Positions 1-5,541 of a DNA stretch of 7,587 bases are shown here, piece by piece; position 1 is the stretch's first letter; every line of letters starts with the position of its first letter. The stretch spans positions 1 to 7,587 of the forward strand of contig DDRH01000061.1 of assembly GCA_002343075.1 (NCBI GenBank), read 5' to 3'. Under the pieces are notes generated by a model. That model searched no databases and was not told the DNA's origin. It saw nothing but the letters and a program-made list of their open reading frames with translations. The translations under genes and the position numbers were made by a program. This stretch comes from Phycisphaerales bacterium UBA2421. GTDB taxonomy: Bacteria > Planctomycetota > Phycisphaerae > Tepidisphaerales > Tepidisphaeraceae.

Positions 1-1
1 C

Positions 2-235
2 CATTATCCTGAGCGAAAGGAGAAGATTCTGCACCGCATACAATCGATGAAGGGGGGTAAGCTCAACGACGCGCGCTTTCACAGCCGCTTTCGGGGAAGT
101 GGGGTCTTTGCCGAGCAGCTTGGGGCACTGTTTCACGGCGCACGCGAGCGGCACGGGCTGGCTCGTCGCGGGCCGACGCTTTCGACATCGCACTTTCGCG
201 TGCCCGGAAGAGTGATGCAGCCGACACTCTTCTAA
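2..235 (+). CDS. Radical SAM protein, PA0069/Rv2578c type (C-terminal end only)
   Basis: The reading frame is open from base 2 to a TAA at 233-235, giving about 77 residues of a gene whose start lies left of the window. The visible segment begins HYPERKEKILHRIQSMKGGK and continues through KLNDARFHSRFRGSG, with a C-terminus ending PTLF. From family memory, this is the typical tail of the PA0069/Rv2578c group of radical SAM proteins, related in fold to spore photoproduct lyase: a basic 'GGKLND.RF.SR.RG.G' block, then 'FAEQ...LF', then a short hydrophobic end. The iron-sulphur CxxxCxxC motif would be in the missing N-terminal part, so catalytic competence cannot be judged. The reaction of this group is poorly defined. 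The assignment rests on the tail alone. The next gene starts 34 bp downstream on the same strand. Confidence 0.7.
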   Translation, partial: HYPERKEKILHRIQSMKGGKLNDARFHSRFRGSGVFAEQLGALFHGARERHGLARRGPTLSTSHFRVPGRVMQPTLF

Positions 236-269
236 AATAACTGCGTCGCTGAGAAGGGGCGCAGGGGTT

Positions 270-1394
270 ATGATCTTCGACCGTATGAGACGACCGATGC
301 AGCGACTCAGCCATTTTCTTGTAGCGGTCACTCTCGCGGCGATGACGGCGGCGGTGCGCGCAGGAGATGGCCCGCAGGGCAGCGCGCCCGACGGAGACGC
401 TCCTGCGTCCACTTCGGCGGACGAAGATTCGCCCGCGGGCATGAAGCTGATCGCCGCGGGGGAGTTTGTGATGGGAACGGACGATGCCAATGCGATGCCC
501 AACGAACGACCGGCGCATCGCGTGCGGGTCGAGGCGTTCTGGATGGACGAAGCGCCCGTTACCAATGCAGAGTTTCGTAAGTTTGTCGAGGCGACCGGCT
601 ATGTCACCACCGCCGAGAAGCCTGTGGATTGGGAGGAGCTGAAAAAGCAGGTTGCGCCGGGCACGCCCAAGCCGGCCGACGAGTTGCTCAAGCCTGGCTC
701 GCTGGTGTTCACCCCGCCGGCGCACGCGGTTGATCTGCGCGATATGTCAGGCTGGTGGACATGGACGATCGGCGCCAACTGGCGTCACCCCCAGGGCCCA
801 CAGAGCACAATCGAGGGCCGCGATGACCATCCGGTGATTCAGGTGTCGTGGGACGATGCTTGCGCCTATGCCAAGTGGGCCGGCAAACGCCTCCCCACCG
901 AAGCCGAATGGGAGTTTGCCGCGCGAGGGGGGCTGCACCGGATGCGCTTCGCGTGGGGCGATGAGTTTACGCCGAACGGCAGACACCTGGCGAACACCTA
1001 TCAGGGTCGTTTTCCGGTAAACGATACGGGCGAGGATGGATTCAAGGGACTCGCCCCGGCTAAGTCGTTTCCGCCCAACGGCTACGGGCTTTATGACATG
1101 GCCGGCAATGTTTGGAACTGGTGCAGCGACTTCTATCACGCCGACGCGCACGCGCAGTTGGCAAAACAGGGCGTCGCCATCGACCCCGCTGGCCCGACTG
1201 AGACGTTTAATCCTACGCGGGCCGTGGTGCAATCGCCGGAGCGCGTGGTAAAGGGCGGGTCGTTTCTGTGTCATGTCAGTTATTGTGAAAGTTACCGCCC
1301 CAGCGCCAGGAGAGGCTTGCCACCCGACACGGGCAGCGGGCACGTAGGATTTCGCTGCGTGATTCCTGCCTCCCAATGGCGCGCCAAGCGTTAG
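270..1394 (+). CDS. Formylglycine-generating enzyme (FGE/SUMF1 type), predicted secreted
   Basis: A 374-residue protein of the FGE-sulfatase family. FGE oxidises a cysteine in the sulfatase CxPxR motif to C-alpha-formylglycine using O2 and a copper ion held by two cysteines. Residues 1-32 look like a signal peptide: a basic N-region (RMRRPMQR), a hydrophobic core (FLVAVTLAAMTAAV) and an A-x-A-like site near AVRA. The FGE fold begins near residue 57 (GMKLIAAGEFVMGT). Strong family landmarks follow: PVTNAEF (97-103), GANWRHPQGP (168-177), DHPVIQVSWDDA (186-197), WAGKRLPTEAEWEFAARGG (203-221) and YGLYDMAGNVWNW (272-284). The segment GGSFLCHVSYCESYR (329-343) keeps both cysteines, C334 and C339, at the C-x4-C spacing of the human C336/C341 and Streptomyces active sites, so this looks like a true FGE rather than a cysteine-less paralogue. 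The ATG at 270 was chosen because GAGAAGG lies 12 bp upstream; in-frame ATGs at 285 and 297 are possible and would still leave the signal core. No sulfatase is in the window. Confidence 0.92.
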   Translation: MIFDRMRRPMQRLSHFLVAVTLAAMTAAVRAGDGPQGSAPDGDAPASTSADEDSPAGMKLIAAGEFVMGTDDANAMPNERPAHRVRVEAFWMDEAPVTNAEFRKFVEATGYVTTAEKPVDWEELKKQVAPGTPKPADELLKPGSLVFTPPAHAVDLRDMSGWWTWTIGANWRHPQGPQSTIEGRDDHPVIQVSWDDACAYAKWAGKRLPTEAEWEFAARGGLHRMRFAWGDEFTPNGRHLANTYQGRFPVNDTGEDGFKGLAPAKSFPPNGYGLYDMAGNVWNWCSDFYHADAHAQLAKQGVAIDPAGPTETFNPTRAVVQSPERVVKGGSFLCHVSYCESYRPSARRGLPPDTGSGHVGFRCVIPASQWRAKR

Positions 1395-1415
1395 TCCGCC
1401 GCAGGCAGCGGTGCG

Positions 1416-1811
1416 TCACGGTTCGCCCGGCGCGACGATTTCGATCTTGATGCGATCAGGGTCTTCAAAAAACAAGGCGTAGTATCCCGGCGCAGTCGCA
1501 AACGGATAGCGATCGTCGTAAAGCAGCGTGTGACCAGCATCCTTTGCCCAACCCCGTATACGGTCGACGTGCTCGCGCGATCGCGCCCGAAAAGCAATGT
1601 GGTTCAGCCCGATCCGTTTCCGATGATAACCCGCGCCACGATGCGCTTCAGCCGCCTGCACGAGGCAGAGATACGGCTCATCGTCGGCTCCGAAGTAGTT
1701 GATCCCCTTCGACCATCGCTCGGCGGTGCAGTTGAGCATCTCCATCAAGGGGGACCAGAAGCGGATGGCGCGATCGAGGTCGCTGACGTAGATTTCAATG
1801 TGATGAATCAT
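1416..1811 (-). CDS. VOC family protein (glyoxalase / bleomycin-resistance fold)
   Basis: A 131-residue protein from an ATG at 1811. It shows the two beta-alpha-beta-beta-beta repeats of the vicinal oxygen chelate fold: the first opens MIHHIEIYVSDLDRAIRFW, the second opens GLNHIAFRARSREHVDRI, and the end is YYALFFEDPDRIKIEIV. The likely metal-site residues are the N-terminal His (residue 4), the His of LNHIAF (residue 71) and the Glu of IKIEIV (residue 124). The family includes lyases, dioxygenases and resistance proteins; the substrate cannot be told from sequence. The frame also opens further upstream to a GTG at 1850 (adding MASAVIKHFTIHQ), but that extension precedes the first strand, abuts insertion-sequence-derived DNA and has no clear ribosome-binding site. 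ATG 1811 has none either, so the start is uncertain. The gene is convergent with the FGE gene, with 21 bp between the stops. Confidence 0.85.
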   Translation of the reverse strand: MIHHIEIYVSDLDRAIRFWSPLMEMLNCTAERWSKGINYFGADDEPYLCLVQAAEAHRGAGYHRKRIGLNHIAFRARSREHVDRIRGWAKDAGHTLLYDDRYPFATAPGYYALFFEDPDRIKIEIVAPGEP

Positions 1812-1954
1812 TTGGTGAATGGTGAAGTGTTTGATGACTGCGGATGCCACTCGTTCAGAATGTTGTTTTCTGTGAAAAGTCTCGGGAATCAGGTGCTAGC
1901 CGGAAATAATGGACCATTGCCTCCGCTCGCCTGCGGCGGTGTGGGTAGCGAGTT

Positions 1955-2440
1955 TCATTTCGATTTCTGGCCCTTCTTGGCAAACTCGCTGGGGGGGCCT
2001 GATAACCCAGCGACCCGTGAGGCCGTGCCTCGTTGCAGTCTTCCCGCCACTGCGCGCTCTTCCTCTTCGCATCCGACAAGTTCGTGAACCAGTGCTGGTT
2101 TAGACACTCCGATCGAAGCTTCCCGTTGAAGTTCTCGATGCACGCATTGTCCGTGGGCTTTGCAAGCCTGGTGAAGTCGAGAAGCACCTGGTTCAGTTTC
2201 GCCCACCGGTCCTGCGCACGGCTAGTGAACCCGGGGCCATCTTCTACCCGGATCGACTTTGGACAACCACTCTGCCGCGCGATCCGGGATGAGGCTCGCC
2301 GTCAACGCGAACCCGTTGAACCTTCGCTCCACCTCCGCCGTCAGGCTCTCGCGCGTAAAGTTATCGACGATCGTCAACGTCCGGATCTAGCGGCCTCCGC
2401 AATGTCTCCGCCGCTGCGTTGAGGGATCTGGGTTGGCCGC
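1955..2440 (-). pseudogene. IS3-family transposase (OrfB) remnant, C-terminal part, multiply broken
   Basis: Read on the minus strand, this stretch gives the end of an IS3-type OrfB integrase-core transposase, but in three frames. RTLTIVDNFTRESL (from about 2383) is the family's 'TVVDDFTRE' block and is preceded by an in-frame TAG at 2387-2389. The frame then shifts, and PKSIRVEDGPGFTS appears where 'IRVDNGPEFTS' is normal, followed by LDFTRLAKPTDNACIENFNG and RSECLNQHWFTNL. A last shift lies in the 7-base G run at 1991-1997: one more base would restore GYQAPPSEFAKKGQKSK and a TGA at 1955-1957. The acidic Glu of the DDE triad (CIENF) is kept, but the second Asp region reads VED rather than VDN, and the first Asp block, OrfA and the N-terminal half are missing. 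Bases 1852-1954 and 2441-2554 are probably also element-derived, but no convincing terminal inverted repeats or target duplication were found, so the ends are approximate. Confidence 0.85.
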
Positions 2441-2554
2441 ACCGGTTTCGCGGTTATTGCCGTCGTTCGGAACGAAAGAACAAGTCCGGGATGGCGGAGG
2501 AGAATCGGGCGCGACGGGGGGCGCTTAACTTAGGGTCTGTCAAGCACTTAACAA

Positions 2555-2628
<74 letters not shown>

Positions 2629-2665
2629 GGCGCGGTAGACCGCAGTCCGGTGAGTATTTCCGGTG

Positions 2666-2695
2666 CGTTGCGGGATGTCAAGTTATCCCGCAGCG
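2666..2695. other. Strong hairpin without a T-tract, between the HTH gene and the tRNA
   Basis: CGTTGCGGGAT at 2666-2676 pairs with ATCCCGCAGCG at 2685-2695 through 11 base pairs with one G-T wobble, around an 8-base loop (GTCAAGTT). It lies about 80 bp past the stop of the minus-strand HTH/lectin-like gene and 38 bp before the tRNA start. This is a natural place for a transcript end or a processing site for the tRNA precursor. No run of T follows on either strand, so it is not a standard intrinsic terminator, and the role is a guess from position. Confidence 0.4.
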
Positions 2696-2727
2696 GCGGA
2701 GGTCACGCATCAGATCGCACTGGGAGG

Positions 2728-2753
2728 TCTGACGGGCGGTTCTGACGGGTGGT
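2728..2753. repeat. Two-copy tandem repeat of 13 bp
   Basis: TCTGACGGGCGGT (2728-2740) is followed directly by TCTGACGGGTGGT (2741-2753), with one mismatch. It sits in the 147-bp gap between the tRNA and the stop of the HTH/lectin-like gene. Two copies are too few to infer function; replication slippage is enough to explain it. Confidence 0.6.
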
Positions 2754-2775
2754 TCGCGCGCCGTGGGTGATTTGG

Positions 2776-3984
2776 TTAGCTTGTCGGCTCGGCGGGCGGG
2801 GCGTGGATGGCCACGCCCAGCTTCAACTCGCCGGCATTGTCGCCGGGGTAGGGGTCATTGCACCCGAGCCGACAACTGAGCGGCCCGGCGGTTGTGTTGG
2901 TAAATCGATCGCCCGGCGACGCGAAAGCGACAGTCTTGATCACATTCAGCCGCCCCTCGCTGGTGAGCGTACCGGCGAAAAGGATGCACGATCCGACCGG
3001 CGCGGCTGGTAGTGGGTAGCCTTCGCCGGCGGGTTCGGTGGATGCGCCGGCGGGGCCGTAGCGGTGTTCGATATCGGCGGTAGCGGAGCCCTTGGCCGAT
3101 CCATTCAAATTGGCTTTCGATCGCTCGAGCGACCACCGCCAGAACTCTTTGCCGGCGACGGCGTGCACCTCCGATTTCAGATTGATGGCAATTGGCTTGC
3201 GTGTGCGCGTGATCTTTGCTTTCAGATCGGCAACGTACTTTTGCAGCAAAGCCCAATCTGGTGGGACGCGCAGACCGGCACTCTGCAGAATCGGTCCGGC
3301 GCGCTCAGTCATCGCGGCTGCGGGAATGGAGGTCTGGGCGATCTTCCGCAGCCCGGCCATGCCGAAACGTTCCAGCCAATGACGAACGGACTTCACGAAG
3401 TAGGTATCCAGCGCGTCGCAGGCTCTTTCAATTTCTGTTTTGCTCAGAAACTCGCGCTCGATCGACGCCGGATGCACGAACGAGATTCGGCCCAGGATGT
3501 CATCCATGGCGGCGGTGCGGTCGTGGGTCCATGTGTGCCCAGGATCGGCGAGGAGGAACTCGATGGCTTCGCCGGGCGCGAGGTGAATCAGTTCGGCTGG
3601 CTCGCAGGCGTCGTGCGGCGACGCGTCGGCACGAACTGTGCAGGGAATAGGGCGCGGCTGCGGAAGCGTGGCGCGCGCGTTGAACCCGGCGACGGCTGCC
3701 GAAGCGTCGTCATTCAGTTCCCGCCGTTCGCCGGGGTTGGGCTTACGACGGGGAAGCCGGCCGAGAATGGCCTTTTCCGGATCTTTATTGAGCGCACGAC
3801 AGATTTGCGTGATGCCGTCGCTGTAGAAACCGCGATTCGGCGCGCCATTGTAGTTCAGGATATTCTCGACTGTTCGAATAGACATCCCCGTATCGTCCGC
3901 CAGCTTGGCCCGACTCTCTTTCGTGGAGACGAAGCCTTGAAACAGATAGTTGCTATCAATCTTTACCCGATGACTCTTACCCAT
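2776..3984 (-). CDS. Helix-turn-helix protein with a C-terminal LecA/PA-IL-like domain
   Basis: A 402-residue protein not recognised as a named family. The ATG at 3984 has a good ribosome-binding site, GGGAG at 3996-3992, seven bases upstream. Residues about 20-72 read as a helix-turn-helix: ESRAKLADDTGMSIRTVENIL, then ITQICRALNKDPEKAILG, a Cro/XRE-like pattern of 'LA...G.S..TV..i' plus 'i..i..aL..dp'. Residues 78-125 are a basic, proline- and alanine-rich linker. Residues 135-290 are a charged, mostly helical region without a known motif, including REFLSKTEIERACDALDTYF and GKEFWRWSLERSKA. After a second glycine/alanine-rich linker, residues about 329-394 read GSCILFAGTL, then DRFTNTTAGPLSCRLGCND, then YPGDNAGELKLGVAI. 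That closely follows the end of LecA-type lectins ('...G.l.L..ND..g.y.dNsG.f.V.I'). D377, D382 and N383 fall where LecA has the calcium/galactose ligands D100, N107 and N108. There is no signal peptide, so it is probably cytoplasmic. The HTH is likely; the lectin-like fold is an inference from pattern. Confidence 0.8.
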   Translation of the reverse strand: MGKSHRVKIDSNYLFQGFVSTKESRAKLADDTGMSIRTVENILNYNGAPNRGFYSDGITQICRALNKDPEKAILGRLPRRKPNPGERRELNDDASAAVAGFNARATLPQPRPIPCTVRADASPHDACEPAELIHLAPGEAIEFLLADPGHTWTHDRTAAMDDILGRISFVHPASIEREFLSKTEIERACDALDTYFVKSVRHWLERFGMAGLRKIAQTSIPAAAMTERAGPILQSAGLRVPPDWALLQKYVADLKAKITRTRKPIAINLKSEVHAVAGKEFWRWSLERSKANLNGSAKGSATADIEHRYGPAGASTEPAGEGYPLPAAPVGSCILFAGTLTSEGRLNVIKTVAFASPGDRFTNTTAGPLSCRLGCNDPYPGDNAGELKLGVAIHAPPAEPTS

Positions 3985-4001
3985 GATTCAACTCCCGACT
4001 T

Positions 4002-4020
4002 GAAAGCTACGATAACTTTC
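4002..4020. promoter_or_regulatory. Imperfect palindrome, candidate operator of the HTH gene
   Basis: GAAAGCTA (4002-4009), centre CGA, then TAACTTTC (4013-4020): the arms are complementary at 7 of 8 positions. It begins 17 bases upstream of the ATG at 3984, just beyond the GGGAG ribosome-binding site, where a repressor would block initiation or early elongation. Many XRE-type regulators bind such a site to control their own gene. No promoter boxes could be placed with confidence, so the operator role is an inference. Confidence 0.4.
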
Positions 4021-4479
4021 GCCCGCATGAGGTGAGCTTCACGATAGAGTGCGTTCGTCGAGCTTCATTCCATGCCGACGCTGAGCCGGCTGATGTATGA
4101 AGCAACGCACTCGCGAAAAGGTCCATTCATGCAACTCGCTTCCGAGAGATCGACGTTCAAATGTGCGACGCATCGCCGCCGCATGCCGAGTAAAAAGGCG
4201 AGCGGTGAAATGCACGCAAAAAGGGTTGCAATGGAATGCAAACAGCCCGTCCATGGCAAGCCGAAAACCCTGATCCGTCAGGTGCGCGAATCGAAGAAGA
4301 TACCAAGTCTTCGATCAACTTCATCTAAAATCTCAGAAAAGTTTGCGCGCGGTAAACAATCGCGCTGGAGCAGCGCAATTTGCAAGGTGTTGAGCGTGGG
4401 CGCGTCGCATTGGATCTTGAGCCGGGCATTGCTCGTGGCGGTGAAGGCAATGAAGGAATCTGGGGCGGGGCACCTTTCC
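4021..4479. other. Intergenic or leader region, no recognisable gene
   Basis: This stretch lies between the divergent HTH gene and the MoxR operon. Open frames exist on both strands (plus strand 4072-4494, 140 codons; minus strand 4039-4254, 71 codons). Their translations are rich in basic residues and serine without any family motif, and none has a credible ribosome-binding site. Small inverted repeats occur, for example GCGCT/AGCGC around 4362-4376. Because a strong intrinsic terminator closes the region on the plus strand, it may be a 5' leader of the MoxR operon or an independent small RNA. I see no known riboswitch consensus. Confidence 0.45.
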
Positions 4480-4518
4480 CTGCGCGTCGGCTGAATAGGC
4501 CGGCGCGCGGTTTTTTTT
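4480..4518 (+). terminator. Intrinsic terminator abutting the moxR ribosome-binding site (possible attenuator)
   Basis: CTGCGCGTCGGC (4480-4491) pairs with GCCGGCGCGCGG (4499-4510) over 12 base pairs, two of them G-T, around the loop TGAATAG. Eight T follow directly (4511-4518), which is textbook rho-independent form for plus-strand transcription. The T-tract ends one base before GAAGAG, the presumed ribosome-binding site of the ATPase gene at 4535, so transcripts from upstream would stop just before the operon unless read-through occurs. It could end an upstream small transcript or act as a leader attenuator. Confidence 0.85.
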
Positions 4519-4534
4519 GAAGAGTTTGACGCTT

Positions 4535-5539
4535 ATGAAAAGTACGAATGACATTATCTCGATCGTAATTGCGGGGATTCGGCGGGAAATGAATGTTTTG
4601 CTGACCGGCGAGCCCGGCGTGGGCAAGACGCAGATCATCCGCGACGCGGTGGGGGAACTGGACCTGCGCATGAAGTATTTCAGCGCGCCGACGCTCGACC
4701 CGTGGGCCGATTTCGTTGGCATTCCGGTTCCGACCGTCGCCGAGACCGAGTTTGGTGCCGAGCACAGGCTCGATTTCGTCCGCCCGGCCGACATCGAACT
4801 GGCCGAGGTGATGTTCTTCGATGAGTTGAACCGAAGCCACCCAAAGCTGCAGAACGCGGTGATGGAACTGGTGCAGTTTCGCAGCATCAACGGCACGCGC
4901 ATGCGCAACCTGAAGTGTGTCGTGGCGGCGATCAACCCAAGTGATGGTAGTGCGCATATGAATGCGCTGGACCACGCGATGATCGATCGATTTGATATTC
5001 ATCTCGACGTGCGTGCCGATCCCGATCCGAAATATTACACCCTGCGCGCCGGCATCGACGCGGCAATATCCGCGGCGATGGTTGACTGGTGGAAGAGCGA
5101 CCTCACCCCGGAACTGCGCAAGCAGATTTCCCCGAGGCGACTGGAGAAACTGGCGCTGCTTCACGCGGCGAAAATCCCGCTCGATTCGGGCATCCCAGCG
5201 GGGATCAAGGTGCCGCTGTCGTCGCTCAGGAAGCGACTCAAGGGGGCACAGCCGCTGCCGTTTGTTCTCACCGAGCAATCCATGGTTCAAAGACAATCGG
5301 AGTTGATCAATGCAATCAAAAACTCGCTTGATGTGGCGATGGCTGTTGCGGACCGGGTCTGGGCGTGGCCGGCGCTGGCGGGGAAAATCGTGCCGGTCCT
5401 GCTCGCTATGCCAGACGACATGCAGGCTTCGCTGCTCGAAAACTTTGAAGTTCGATCGGCGGTAACTGAATTTTCGCTCATCGGCGAACCGGCAGCGCTA
5501 CGCCCAAGGGCGCTTGAGATGGTGCGGAAGGTGGCGTAA
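4535..5539 (+). CDS. MoxR-type AAA+ ATPase
   Basis: A 334-residue AAA+ ATPase of the MoxR/AAA_5 type. Walker A is GEPGVGKT (residues 25-32), Walker B is VMFFDELNR (92-100), sensor 1 is the Asn of AAINPSDG (N134), and the likely arginine finger is in HAMIDRFD (R152). All are intact, so ATP hydrolysis is expected. The C-terminal half (about 190-334) is helical and ends in the lid domain. MoxR ATPases assemble as rings that remodel or activate a client, usually working with a VWA-domain protein encoded next door; here that partner starts two bases after the stop, so translation is probably coupled. The ATG at 4535 was chosen because GAAGAG lies ten bases upstream; the in-frame TTG at 4517 is inside the terminator T-tract and is unlikely. 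Transcription is probably limited by the terminator immediately upstream. Confidence 0.92.
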   Translation: MKSTNDIISIVIAGIRREMNVLLTGEPGVGKTQIIRDAVGELDLRMKYFSAPTLDPWADFVGIPVPTVAETEFGAEHRLDFVRPADIELAEVMFFDELNRSHPKLQNAVMELVQFRSINGTRMRNLKCVVAAINPSDGSAHMNALDHAMIDRFDIHLDVRADPDPKYYTLRAGIDAAISAAMVDWWKSDLTPELRKQISPRRLEKLALLHAAKIPLDSGIPAGIKVPLSSLRKRLKGAQPLPFVLTEQSMVQRQSELINAIKNSLDVAMAVADRVWAWPALAGKIVPVLLAMPDDMQASLLENFEVRSAVTEFSLIGEPAALRPRALEMVRKVA

Positions 5540-5541
5540 TC

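Noticed and set aside
63..725. 220-codon open frame on the minus strand
   Set aside because: It runs antisense through both the radical SAM tail and the FGE gene, and its arginine-rich translation is typical of a shadow.
2540..2550. TTGACA on the minus strand just past the tRNA as a -35 box
   Set aside because: No -10-like sequence lies at the proper distance; the expected position is a run of C.
2521..2554. GTTAAG direct repeats beside the tRNA as an attachment site or target duplication
   Set aside because: The two six-base copies lie close together on the same side of the element and have no partner at the other end, so they do not define an insertion.
3064..4035. 323-codon open frame on the plus strand
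   Set aside because: It is antisense to the HTH/lectin-like gene, has no recognisable domain and no ribosome-binding site. The minus-strand frame has a clear HTH, a good GGGAG and family-like C-terminal sequence.
4072..4494. 140-codon open frame on the plus strand ending in the terminator loop
   Set aside because: The product is basic and serine-rich with no known motif, and no ribosome-binding site precedes its start. The frame could be real, but nothing in the sequence supports it beyond being open.
4325..5296. 323-codon open frame on the minus strand
   Set aside because: It is antisense to the MoxR ATPase, whose Walker A, Walker B and sensor motifs leave no doubt. The translation is arginine- and histidine-rich without motifs, as expected of a GC-rich shadow.
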